Source: Linyphia triangularis
Lineage: Eukaryota > Arthropoda > Arachnida > Araneae > Linyphiidae
Assembly: GCA_963978545.1 (NCBI GenBank)
Contig: OZ021722.1
Location: 5,522,001 to 5,586,000, forward strand
DNA: 64,000 bases
Reading direction: 5' to 3'
Below, in pieces: positions 23,543 through 34,562 of the stretch; position 1 is the first letter of the stretch, and each line of letters starts with the position of its first letter. The position numbers were made by a program, and so were the translations under genes. Below the pieces are notes generated by a model. The model searched no databases and was not told the origin of the DNA. It saw only the letters and a list, made by a program, of their open reading frames with translations.

Positions 23543-23779
23543 GTATTTTTTTATTTTTTTATTTAAATGCAATACATGAATTTCATTTTTTAAATCCCAT
23601 GTTAATGTTTACAAATGCTACAATGTAAATATAGGCGATATTTCAGAAACCTAGTACGATTTTGAATTGCATCTATCTAGGGAGATCTTTAGAAGAAAAA
23701 CTTATTCACTATTTATAGGATATTTTCTAAATTGATGAAGAAACATTAGTAATGAAAATAAAAAAAAAAAAATTCGGTA
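23543..23779. other. Short AT-rich spacer
   Basis: No feature recognised between solo LTR copy 6 and the GH fragment. Confidence 0.4.
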
Positions 23780-24085
23780 GGTTATCATGAATAAAATCGA
23801 GTATCTTCATATTCATTAACATAACGTCATTTCTCTTTGTCAGCGTGTGCTTGGTATTTGTATATAATTTTAAATAATAACTATGTTAATATATGAGTAA
23901 TTGAGAGTAAAAACGTCTCTAACTACAAAATATGAGGTACAAACTACGTCTCAAAATATATTTATTAAAAGTGAAAGTGAATTTATGCATTGACGTGGAA
24001 ATGTCTTTTATTTATTCTGATAAGAACAATTTTGGCAACAGTAAAGATTTTCAACAATGATCGGTCAAAAATTTAACTGACAGCG
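23780..24085 (+). mobile_element. Family GH fragment, copy 2 (left part only)
   Basis: Shares GTCAGCGTGTGCTTGG, TAATTTTAAATA and TGTCTTTTATTTATTCTGAT with copies 1 and 3. It stops near the position where copy 1 was hit by the LTR and lacks the right part (AGAATGCATTGTC block). Confidence 0.55.
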
Positions 24086-24548
24086 TTACAGAATGAGTCA
24101 GGCAGTGATCAGGGTGACTCTTATAGCAATGAATTAGCAAAATTTATCTTCTAAGTGACAAAACGACGAATGCTATATGCGTTCTCTAGAATTCCATAAA
24201 GAATTCATCATAACTTTGGGAAAAAATAACCAATTATTATAGTCATACAGCAAAAACCAGTTCATAAAAAAAAAAGGTCTCAAGAACTTCAAAAGTTACA
24301 AAATGAGCAAAAACTAACTTAAACACAAAATGGAGCTATTCATCTTTAATTCATTCGACCGTTAACACAAACTCAAAATATTTTTATTTTACCATCAGTA
24401 ATACTACATTTGATCCAGAACTATGAAGTAAAAAAAAGAGAGAGGGGGGGGGGGGGTGGAGAGGCAGCTAATTCTAGAGTCTGACTTATTAGATTGGAAG
24501 TTGAAGTTCGGACAGGCATTTTATCGGTAATAAAAGTTGAATTAAATG
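24086..24548. other. Spacer, no gene seen
   Basis: Unique AT-rich sequence with a purine tract AGAGAGAGGGGGGGGGGGG near 24438-24455. Confidence 0.4.
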
Positions 24549-24556
24549 GTATCTAT

Positions 24557-25308
24557 TGTTATGAATTCCTGTATATTTGTAAATATTTCGTAGCATTAAT
24601 TATGTAAAAAGATAAATTTCTGTACATTTCGGATAAGGCAGTGCAAGAGTTCGCTTCCCTGCAATGTGTGTCTTAATGCTTGATAACGAGTTTTACAGAG
24701 ATAACGCTGGGAAGCGAGTATTACAAGGAGCAGAGCATTTAACATTATGGTAATGGCAATCTCGCCAAATTGGCGAGATAAAGCCAAGTTGGCGACGGTT
24801 TTGGCGACTAATTTTCGTCGCCAAATTTGTCAAGAAATCGCCAATTGGTCGCCAAGTTTGGCGACATTTGGCGACATTTTCGGTCCCTATGTACATGTTT
24901 AGGGCTTTTCGACTACGATCTGAAAAGTCCTCCAAATTTCTATCTCTAGAAGATTCACGAAAGATTGACTTTCCTATATAAGCCCGGCCATGAGTTGAGT
25001 TGTGGGAATTAGTGAGTTGAGTCAGTTAGTTGACTGGAGTCACTGAGTTAGCTGTATCTCTGAGAGCATTCAGAGAGTTCCGAAAGTGAACTGTGTTGCA
25101 CTGTCTTTTGTGGCGATTCTTAGCAATTGTGTTGTCAAGTTTATAACTGCTGTTTTGTGCTCTATTGTTGTGAAAAGATCTGTATTGAGTCCATTAGAAC
25201 GAGAAGTTCTGGAGTAGTAAGAGAATCTGTGAAGAGTTATATCGGAATAAATTTCTGCAAGTTTTGATCTGCTTTGGCTTCAAATCTTTCGAACCCATCC
25301 ACGCAACA
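24557..25308 (+). mobile_element. Solo LTR, copy 7 (NTAT-site family)
   Basis: TGTTATGAATTCC ... CGCAACA. The 4-bp flanks are CTAT and GTAT, but a longer direct repeat GTATCTAT occurs on both sides (24549-24556 and 25309-25316). That is either an 8-bp duplication or a 4-bp one on a chance repeat. AATAAA near 25246. Confidence 0.8.
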
Positions 25309-25418
25309 GTATCTATCTAGAAACTGCAAGTAAAAAACATCTGAGCAAGTGAGATTGGATGGAGCTCATGATTACTGAAAATTATTCGAAAAATAAAAAG
25401 GAACATAGGTAAAGTTTT

Positions 25419-26198
25419 TAGGATGAGGCCTTTGTAAAGATCATTCCCTGTACTCGCTATGTTACAATCTTCTAGCACAGTGCATTTAGAAACTACTTTC
25501 CATTAAACCTTGACATTTGGTGAGTAGGAATGAAAATGATCACTTAATGAAATGACATAAATTAAAAACACGGAAAATAACGTGTAATATATTTTGTTTC
25601 GTAAATGAAAATTTAAAAAACAAACAACAGAAGACTATTGCAGGTGGTGCCCCTGCATAGGCATTGATGTAAGGATTTCAAATTTAAAATAAAATACATT
25701 AGACGCTATTTTCGAGATTTTAATTCATGTCATTTCATTGAGTGGCCCATCTTCGTACCTACTCACCAAATGAAAAAATTTTCTTTCTTTCTATAAAGTA
25801 GTTTCTAAATGAACTAGCCTAGAATAATGCAACGTAATGATCCTTACTATACTAAACTCCAACTTAACTTGACATCACTATACTAAACTCCAACTTAACT
25901 TGACATCACTATACTAAACTTCAACTTAACTTGACATCACTATACTAAACTTCAACTTAACTTGACATCACTAGACGGTAGATCGTCACAGTGCTCATAG
26001 GCAGTTAATCCATGTTAGCGGAGTGAAGACATAATTCTCGCCAAACCTTATCGCCTTTTGTTCTCTACAGGGTTGTGGTTTGGCGAGCATTATGCTTTCA
26101 CGCCGCCAAAATGGATTAAATACCTACGAGCACTGTGACGATCTACCGTCTAGTGATGTCAAGTTAAGTTGAAGTTTAGTATAGGGCTTCCTCTTAAC
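25419..26198. mobile_element. Family C copy 3 with B in its right arm
   Basis: The left end TTAGGATGAGGCC is worn; the right end is CTTCCTCTTAA (26187-26197). Between them lies the full C core: AAGATCATTCCCTG, CTTCTAGCACAGTGCATTTA, GGTGCCCCTGCATAGGC and the mirror arm. A family B element occupies 25850-26181 in the right terminal repeat, at the same site as in copies 2 and 4. Confidence 0.72.
25850..26181. mobile_element. Family B element, copy 4, with amplified left tip
   Basis: The outermost 31 bp of the left arm (TATACTAAACTCCAACTTAA and onward) is present four times in a row from 25848 to 25971: two units with CTCC, then two with CTTC. The right arm has a single copy ending GAAGTTTAGTA. 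The rest is a normal B element (arms plus loop with TTTTGTTCTCTACAGGG). Confidence 0.85.
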
Positions 26199-26745
26199 TG
26201 GTATACATCTAGAAAATGCAAGTAAAAAAAAAAAAAAAAAAAAAAAAAACATCAAAGCAAATGAAATTGGATGGAGTTCAAGACCGCTGAAAAATATTAG
26301 AAAAATAAAACAGAATATAGTTAAAGTTTACAAATATTGTTTTTTTTTTTTTTTTTTCTTTTTTTCTTTTTTACCGAATTACCATGGGTTTAAAAATAAA
26401 TAAATTATTCTCTTACTGCTGACACTGCAATTGTACGTAAAATTTTCGACCCGTGCGCCATCTGTATATATTTAATGTTGCTTAGAGGAATAACTTTTTC
26501 GGAAGGTCATCAGAGTTACCCATTGTATTACATTGTTGAGAGATAAAACGAAACTTGACTTAGAAAGAACTTGGCTCGGCACGGGTCTTGTAGCTGATTG
26601 GTCTGGTAATAAATCGTACTCTGTCCCACCAATGGATTTTTTTTTTTTTTTTTACATTTTAGGGTACTCTCCCGTTAGACGAGTGCCAGATAAAAAAATC
26701 GTCAAATTGCGACGATACAACCTACCTTCAAATCGTTTATAATTC
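26199..26745. other. Spacer, no gene seen
   Basis: Has poly-A (26225-26249) and poly-T (26340-26357) tracts. The 69-codon frame at 26533-26742 runs through a T-run and lacks a domain. Confidence 0.4.
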
Positions 26746-26749
26746 CTAT

Positions 26750-27393
26750 TGTTGCGAGGACGGGTTCGAAAGACTTGAAGCCAAAGCAGATCAAAACTTG
26801 CAGAAATTTATTCCAATATAACTCTTCACAGATTCCTTTACAACTCCAGAACTTCTCGTTCTAGTAGACTCAATACATCTCTATACACAACAATAGAGCA
26901 CAAAACAGCAGTTAAACTAGACAACCTGAGTGACAGACAACCAAAAGTCAGTAACTCCACTCAGTCAGTGTCTCAGCTAACTAACTCCAGTCCACTAACT
27001 AACGGGCTCGGTATTATATAGGGGAAACCTTCGTGAATCTTCCAGAGATAGACATTTGGAAAACTTTCCAGATCATAGTCGAAAAGTCCTATACATGTAC
27101 ATGGGGACCGAAAATGTCACCAAATAGTCGCCAAGTTTGGCGACAGAAATTAGTCGCCCAAACCATCGCCAACTTTACTTTTTCTCGCCAATTTAACGAG
27201 ATTGCCATTACCATAATGTTAAATGCCCTGCTCCTTGTAAAACTCGCTTCCCAGCGCTGTAAAACTCTTTATCAAGCATTAATAGACACACTGCAGGGAA
27301 GCCAAGTTAAGACGAACTATTGCACTGCCTTATGCGAAAAATTTCCCTATTTACAAAATTAACAGTACGAAATATTTACAATAATTCGTAACA
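26750..27393 (-). mobile_element. Solo LTR, copy 8 (NTAT-site family)
   Basis: Plus-strand ends TGTTGCGAGGACGGG and AATTCGTAACA with perfect CTAT flanks (26746-26749 and 27394-27397). Shortened by deletions in the minisatellite-like GAGTTAGTTGA region and in the TTGGCGA block. It keeps a 109-codon antisense frame (27033-27362). Confidence 0.8.
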
Positions 27394-27397
27394 CTAT

Positions 27398-27811
27398 AAC
27401 AAACCGCTATGAGATCACTACACCAACCCTATAACAAGCCGTAAATATCTAGGCTTTATAATTAGGCGATGCATTTATAAATAATTTAAACGCAAAAAAC
27501 ATTTAGGCTTGGTGCCATCTACGCCAACTGGTACCCGTCTAACGGAGCCATTTCAGTTCTATCTATCAACAAATAATGGAAGGGGGGTGGGGAGGGAAAT
27601 GGTTTAAGTGGAATACTACATCTCTCAAACAAAAACCGACGTATCCTCTACATTGAGCCCTCTCTCAAAGAGTGAGAAAATAATATTAATAACTTCAATT
27701 TTCAAACTAGTAACTCATTGTGCAATTGTAAATAAACCGTTCATCAGAAGTGGAGATCTTATCCTTTTAATTGGTAGATCATTTATCAATTTCAGTTTTG
27801 CATAAAAAAGA
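27398..27811. other. Spacer, no gene seen
   Basis: No shared repeat recognised; the 65-codon frame at 27608-27805 has no domain. Confidence 0.4.
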
Positions 27812-28400
27812 AGAATATAACCCATAAAAACAAAGTTTTCGATATAAATCCTTTATACGCAATTGCCAGTTTTTATCTTTATTAGCATAGCGCCATTTCT
27901 GTTGTCAGCGTGTGCTTGGGTGCTTGCATTTAATTTTAAATATTAAAAACATCTCTACCGGTAAAACATGCGTTAAGGTAAACTACTTTTCAAAGTTTAT
28001 TCATTAAAAATGAATATGAACTTATGCATTCACATCCAAATGTCTTTTATTTATTCTGATTAAAACAATTTTATTATTTCTTTATCAAAACAATTTTGGC
28101 AACAGGAAAGAGTTTCTTCAACGATCTGTTAAATGCTATTTCAGCTCGACTCAATAACGGCAAATTGGTTTATTTAACATTCCGTAAAAGCGACCTTTCA
28201 GTGAGAGCCGCCAAAATTTTATAGAATGCATTGTCATTGACATCGAATCTATCTGCCAAGTTTTAGCCCGAACGGATGATGGCAAAGGGGTTCATTATAC
28301 CTTCACAGATTTACCCCCCATCGACATCGTACACAGCCACCCAACCAACCACACATACACACATAAAATCGAAGTAAATATATAAAGGAATAAAAAGGAA
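27812..28400 (+). mobile_element. Family GH element, copy 3 (uninterrupted reference)
   Basis: Runs from AACCCATAAAAACAAAGT through CAGCGTGTGCTTGGG and TTTATTCTGATTAAAACAAT to AGAATGCATTGTCATTGA and ATAAAATCGAAGTAAATATA. It provides the empty site (TTAAATGCTATTTCAG) for the LTR in copy 1. No terminal inverted repeat was recognised; class unknown. Confidence 0.6.
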
Positions 28401-28924
28401 CAGTCACCACACTTAAATAAAAATGAAAAGCGTTCAGAAATACTACATAAAATATCCTCTGGAGGTCCAACTTAGATCCTCCTAACCAACCACAAAAAGA
28501 GAAAATATTTTGCTCTCTTTAAAAAGCAGTTTAATAAGCATGCAATAGAATTTTATTCGGTCTCCATAAAAGTGGCCGGTCTTGGACAATCTTAACAAAA
28601 CAGAAACACTTCAACAAGCGACTTGAGCGTTTTACTCTCATGTAAAAACTCGGGTGAAGTTGTGTTCAGCGTCTTTTGATTTAGAGATTTTATTTCTGCA
28701 AACTTCGAACGTATTTCTTCCACTTCAATAAATGCCAAAAAATAACAAGGTACTAAAAGGAAGTATTTTTAAACCGAGTTTGTAAATCAACCGTGGGATC
28801 AATGGAACATCGTAAATATTCTACATTTCAAACAATCATTTCGTATATACACAAAATATCCCAATCACACAATCACAGATTTATTAAGTCATTAATTAAT
28901 AAAAGGAATTAAAAAAAAAAAAAA
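28401..28924. other. AT-rich spacer, no gene seen
   Basis: No repeated block or domain-bearing frame recognised; ends in a poly-A tract at 28910-28931. Confidence 0.4.
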
Positions 28925-28929
28925 AAAAA

Positions 28930-29510
28930 AGTTTGTTTTCGATCAATCAATCAACCTATGAAAAAAAAAACCATAGTTTTCGATCAATCAATCAATCTAA
29001 AAAAAGTTTGTTTTCGATTAATCAATCAATCTATATATAAAAAAAAGTTTGTTTTCGATTAATCAATCAATCTATAAAAAAAAAAAACAGTTTGTTTTCG
29101 ATCAATCAATCAACCTAAAAAAAAACATAGTTTGTTTTCTATCAATCAATCTAAAAAAAAAACCAGTTTGTTTTCGATCAATCAATACCTATGAAAAAAG
29201 AAACATAGTTTGTTTTCGATCAATCAATCTAAAAAAAAAGTTTGTTTTCGATTAATCAATCAATCTATATATAAAAAAAACCAGTTTGTTTTCGATCAAT
29301 CAATCAACCTAAAAAAAAAACATAGTTTGTTTTCTATGAATCAATCTAAAAAAAAAAACCAGTTTGTTTTCGATCAATCAATACCTATGAAAAAAGAAAC
29401 ATAGTTTGTTTTCGATCAATCAATCTAAAAAAAAAGTTTGTTTTCGATTAATCAATCAATCTAAAAAAAAAATGTTTTCGATTAATCAATCAATCTAAAA
29501 AAAAAAAAAA
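28930..29510. repeat. Minisatellite, unit about 40-45 bp
   Basis: Some 13 units of the form TTTGTTTTCGATCAATCAAT followed by CAATCTA and a poly-A run of 6-12. Subsets of units (with ATCTATATATAAAAAAA, and with CTATGAAAAAAGAAACATAG) recur in the same order, so a block of about five units was itself duplicated (29030-29240 against 29235-29450). The frames through it are by-products. Confidence 0.9.
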
Positions 29511-29514
29511 CTAA

Positions 29515-29835
29515 CCCATTAAAACAAAGTTTTTAGTTCACGTCCTTTATATGCCATTGCTAACTTTTATGTGCAATTGCAACTTATTTCAGTAATTATG
29601 AGTTCCGACTGAGTTTTCATGATGTTCGAACACAATAAAGAAAACCATCCGTTCTGTGCCACAGACTAATTTTGTTTATTCGCCCCACGCTTAGTAGCAT
29701 ACTTTATCATCGACAGCGAATCTATCTGACAAGTTTCAGCTCCATTGGATGACTCAAGTGGATTAGTTGTCCCTCCGCATATTTATCCGCCACATAAAAA
29801 ATCAAAGTTAATATAAAGGATTTTAAAAAAGTAAC
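29515..29835 (+). mobile_element. Family GH copy 4, diverged
   Basis: Begins ACCCATTAAAACAAAG (left end of GH) and later contains TCGACAGCGAATCTATCTGA and AAAATCAAAGTTAATATAAA (right end). The middle is missing. The minisatellite at 28930 abuts its left end. Confidence 0.5.
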
Positions 29836-30087
29836 ATCGATTAGTCGTATTGCAGTAGTTACTATCAATGGGAATTTACATACTTGCTTATTTAGCTAAT
29901 TTAAAAAAAAGAAAAAATAGTGACATCAATTAATGAAATAGGGATATTTTGAATTAGATATTCTCCAGTCCATTGTTTACCAAATTTTGGGTCGAGAGTA
30001 TTTTAGTAGATTTTTAGTAGATTATTGCAAGATCTTCAATACGACCACGAATACGAGCGTATTGAAATATTAGAAACATTTATAATA

Positions 30088-31047
30088 CAAAACTATAGGT
30101 GCACAGCTTTCAATTACATTTTAATGTTGGTCATTTCATTAAAATTTATGGCGTTATTTACCATTTTTCTAATTTCACACATTTAAATAAAAATAACCAG
30201 TTTGGCGATATTTTTGGGAATAATTTTTACATGAGTAAAAAAAATAGCCAAGATGGAGAAATTCGCGATGTTATTCGATAGAAATTACATAGTCCTTTCT
30301 TGTGCTTGAAACAGAAAAAATGCAATCCTTGATTGGCGATGTTCAAAGGCAGAGAGCTCAGTGTTAAAGGCATTCGTTTTTTAACTTTTCAAGCTTTTAT
30401 CGCATTTCTACGGAAATTTCGAAGATAGGGTCAATCAAAACATTATAAGAGGCATTAGCACAGAAATTTTTATCAAAATCGTTAGACCCGTTTTTTAGCA
30501 GTAGCTGAAAAACGTGATTTTTCTTGTGATTTCAACCTTACACGCATGCGCGATTTTGACGAAAAACCTTAATGGTAGGGTAATGTTGGCCACCACTAAC
30601 ACGCACGCAAAATCTGAACATCACACGTTAATTTGTTCGAGAATCATGATGACTATACTGAACTTCAACTTAACTTGACATCACTAGACGGTAGATCGTC
30701 GATTGGTATTTAATCCATTTTGGCGGCGTGAAAGCATAATGTTCGCCAAACCACAACCCTGTAGAGAACAAAAGGCTATAAGGTTTGGCGAGAATTATGT
30801 CTTCACTCCGCTAAAATGGATTAACTGCCTATGAGCACGGTGAAGATCTATCGTCTAGTGATGTCAAGTTAAGTTGGAGTTTAGTATATATACAAACAGA
30901 GAGACATTTTCCTAAACCACTTTTTTTAAATCAATGTTATAAAAAGCGGAGAAATAAAAAATAAAAAATCTTATTTTTTTTTCTCTTTTTGACCGAATGC
31001 TATACTTTTATTACCCGTTTGTAAACATACAGGTAATTGAAAGTGAA
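30088..31047 (+). mobile_element. Family E element, copy 6, interrupted by B
   Basis: Starts CACAGCTTTCAATTACATTT and ends GACCGAATGCTATACTTT plus a hairpin (TTATTACCCGTTTGTAAACA ... GGTAATTGAAAG). A family B element (30656-30886) sits in the ATGCTGACCACAGACA-like block, splitting it. Confidence 0.65.
30656..30886. mobile_element. Family B fold-back element, copy 5
   Basis: TACTGAACTTC ... GGAGTTTAGTA with TA flanks (30654-30655 and 30887-30888), inside family E copy 6. A small deletion in the left arm (GATCGTCGATTGGTATTTAA) breaks the palindrome. Confidence 0.85.
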
Positions 31048-32428
31048 TTGTTCCGACAGCATAACAACCAAAATATCAAAACATTGAAGGACAATTTTAG
31101 TACTTTACTGAACGAATGAAAAACTGTCAAGAGAAAAACTAGATCTTGCAGATCTCTTCCAAGTAAACTACTGGCACATCATCAAAAGCTTATCGACATA
31201 TTCGAAATACATTACTAAAACTGATTTTTTAATGTAGTAAGTTGACACAATTCTGGTTTTCCGTCCAGCAAGCAGTTACATGACATGTTCAATTAAAAAA
31301 CTTAGGATTTAAAAAAAAAAAAAAAAAACTTGTACTTATAAAATCAACCTAATCAAGTGTTATCATCCGACCATCACAAATTCTAAAACTTCGTTCTTAC
31401 AAAAAAGATCTACAAGTAAATATAGTTTAAAAAGTAGTCTAAAATGTCCTGCATGTGAAGGTGGAAAAGAGAACTACTTGGAACAAATATTTAAAAATAT
31501 ACGTCACTAAATTGAGAATTAGAGTGTTAGTTCTTTGAATAGATTTCAACAAAAAAATATCCAAAAAATAATTTTAGTGATTTTAGTTTGACTTAAATAC
31601 AAAACAAAATAAAACCTATATGTATTAATTTCGGTAAATAAACGAAAAATGAAAAACTATAGATTTTTATATAATTTTTCAATCAAATTATCTTCATTTT
31701 ATTGAAATATGACAAATACAATGCAATTATTATATCAACTGCAAAGTGAAAGCTCATGAAGTGATTTTGAATCATCTGCAAATACATTAATATATTCAAA
31801 ATTTATATTTTGGAGGCTAAATATTTTTAACAAATGTTGCATATCTTACAAGATGTGTGATAAAAAAAAAAAAAAAATCGTAAAGATTTTTCAAATAGTG
31901 TTTTACAGTAATGTTTCAAATTAAGAATTAATAAACTTGCTCTATTAAAATTTACTTTTCTTTTCAAAAACTTAGTAAAATAAGTATTTAATTTAAGAGC
32001 TTCACACACACACACACACCACAAAAACTACAGACAATCTTTTGGAAAAATGTGTTTTAATTGTTTAACATAAGTGGCACATTTATTAAAACATGGTTTT
32101 CTAATCAATTACTTTTATTAATAACCAAAGTATATATAAAAATATACAATTAAATATATAATGCCATGGGTCCAGCCCTTATTTAAAAAACAGTAAAAAT
32201 ATAAAGCGTTAGTGGTAGACTATTACTATCAACACACTTACAAAGTGCATAAAAAAAAAATATTGCTTACATAGTGGAAATGACACTGTAAAAGTGAGAT
32301 ATTTTAAATATTCTAAAAATAATAGACAATGGGCTATTTCAAAATAATATATGAAGGGCTTCGGCAAAGAACGATCAGAGTCCCTCAATTCTCCAGAAAA
32401 GCTGATTTAAAGTTTCAAGTCTTATAGA
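31048..32428. other. AT-rich spacer, no gene seen
   Basis: Very AT-rich, with an AC run (32003-32019) and several poly-A tracts. No domain-bearing frame or repeat shared with other regions. Confidence 0.5.
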
Positions 32429-33075
32429 CAGAGAGGCAATTTTTGGACCTCATCGAACATCATTCTGAATTTTTTATAGAAAATGGAGAAAAGTGAGTAG
32501 ATTACGAATCCACTGGTCTGCCGTGGCAAAAATGGCCGAAAATAGTTAAAAATCGACTTTTAATACGTTGAACTAAGTCCAGTTGCCAAATGCGCCATAA
32601 CTTGCCAAATAATGAGCATTTTTTTTTTATTTGGTAACCCTCACTCTTTAATTTTCAATTAAGAAGGCTGCAGACGAGTCAGATATCTGGCGACAGTCTA
32701 CTTGCATCTATTAAAAGGGAGCCAATTTGGCAATAAACATTACGTCACTGATGATGTAACTGATGTCGCCAATTTGGCTTACTTTTAAAAGTTACAAAAT
32801 TTCCGAGCCAGAGATCAAAAATCGTTTACGCTTTTTCTCATTGAAAATCAAAATGCATGGTTGCCAGACCAAAAAGTTTGTTCCCTTTTTGGCAAGTTAT
32901 GACATATTTGGCAATCGGATTTTAATTCAACTCATTCCAAGTCGATTTTTGATCAGTTTCGGCCATTTTTGCTAAGGCAGACCAGTGGATTCCTAATCTA
33001 CTCATTTTTCTCCAATTTCTAAAAAAAATTCAGAATGATGCTCGATGGGGTCCAAAAATTGCAGTCGCCTCTCGG
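32429..33075. mobile_element. Family D fold-back element, copy 2
   Basis: Arms start AGAGAGGCAATTTTTGGACC and end GTCGCCTCTCGG. Internal matches to copy 1 include CCACTGGTCTGCCGTGGC, AAGTTATGACATATTTGGCAA and the CCAATTTGGCTTACTTTTAA block. Stand-alone here, which confirms that D is independent of C. Confidence 0.8.
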
Positions 33076-33079
33076 AATA

Positions 33080-33663
33080 TTAGGATTTGTATCAAGATTG
33101 AGGTAAATGGCTGCTCAAAATCTCACGTATCACAACATTTATTTGCCAGAGGACTCGTTGTGGTTAAACTATTTGATATAACCTTGCAGATGCTGGGAAG
33201 ATCTTGTTTTTGAAAAAATTGGACTCTTACCGTTCTTTGTGTTGGCCCTACATATGCAAGTGTCCATTGTGATAAATTTTAAACAGTCATCAAGAACTTC
33301 AAAACTGTAACTGTAAACTTCCATAACATCCATGTAACAAGAAAAATAAGAATTCGTATGTTTTCATTGATGTGATATATATTTATAAAAAAAAAAAATC
33401 ATAGAAAATAACAAATAAAAGGATAAAAAATGGCTAAGGTCAATAAAAATAATGTGAGCAAGTACAATTACACTATTATTCTAAGTAAAAATACAAATCT
33501 TCAAAGAAATTGGCCTTGTACAGTCAACATATATAGTATAAAATAACAGGAGTAATAAAAGTAAAACAATCAACAACTACATATTATAGAACACAAAAGT
33601 ACAAAAAGAAGACTTTTGACTTTTTTTTCTACAGAACTCTGTATACTGAAGTAGTATTAGGAA
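33080..33663. other. Spacer, no gene seen
   Basis: Unique AT-rich sequence; no feature recognised. Confidence 0.4.
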
Positions 33664-33668
33664 GACCA

Positions 33669-34557
33669 CAGGGTTCCCAGTCTTATTGCAGAAAAAAACT
33701 CGAACTTTCAATTACCTTTTTAAGAAAATTCAAAAACCTCTTAAGAAAATTTAAGGACTATAAATTTACATGCTTTAAACATAAAAACACAAGGAGGCCG
33801 AGATTATCGGTGATCACTTAATAAATTGAAAGACTTTCAATTACCTTTTTAAACTAAATTCAATGATATCTTAAGAAAATTTAAGGACTATAAAATACAA
33901 GGAGGCCGAGATTATCTGTGGTCGCTTAAATATTCAAGGACTTTCGGGACCTTTTTAAGCTAAATTCAAGGATCTCTTAAGAAAATTTAAGGACTATAAA
34001 ATACAAGAAGTCTGAGATTATCTGTGGTCGCTTAAATATTCAAGGTCTTTCGGGACCTTGTCAAGAAAATTCAAGGATCTCTTAAGAAAATTTAAGGACT
34101 ATAAAATACAAGGAGGCTGAGATCATCTGTGGTCGCTTAAATATTCAAGGACTTTCGGGACCTTTTCAAGAAAATTCAAGGATCTCTTAAGAAAATTTAA
34201 GGACTATAAATACAAGGAAGCTGAGATTATCTGTGGTAGCTTAAATATTCAAGGACTTTCGGGATTTTTTTAAGAAAATTCAAGGATCTCTTAAGAAATT
34301 TTAAGGACTATAAAATACAAGGAGGCTGAGATTATCTGTGGTCGCTTAAATATTCAAGGACTTTTGGGACCTTTTTAAGAAAATTCAAGGATCTCTTAAG
34401 AAAATTTAAGGACTATAAAATTACATACTTTACACATAAAAATACAAGGAGGCAGAGATTAAAATTTAACTTAAAATTTAAAGGACCTCATCCTTTTTTC
34501 AAGGACTTTCAAGGACCAAATTTCACTAAAGAAATTTCAAGGATGGTGGGAACCCTG
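33669..34557. mobile_element. Family I-like element filled with a 105-bp tandem array
   Basis: Ends CAGGGTTCCCAG and GTGGGAACCCTG form a terminal inverted repeat. Flanks GACCA (33664-33668) and AACCA (34558-34562) are close to a 5-bp duplication. The interior is about seven units of ~105 bp containing AAGGATCTCTTAAGAAAATT and GAGATTATCTGTGGTCGC. Unit starts (TATTCAAGG) are seen at 33931, 34037, 34142, 34246 and 34351. The CAAGGACTTT words resemble those near the ends of the other family I copies. Confidence 0.75.
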
Positions 34558-34562
34558 AACCA

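Noticed and set aside
28930..29510. CRISPR-like regular repeats
   Set aside because: Spacers are only poly-A runs of varying length and the sequence is eukaryotic; it is a minisatellite.
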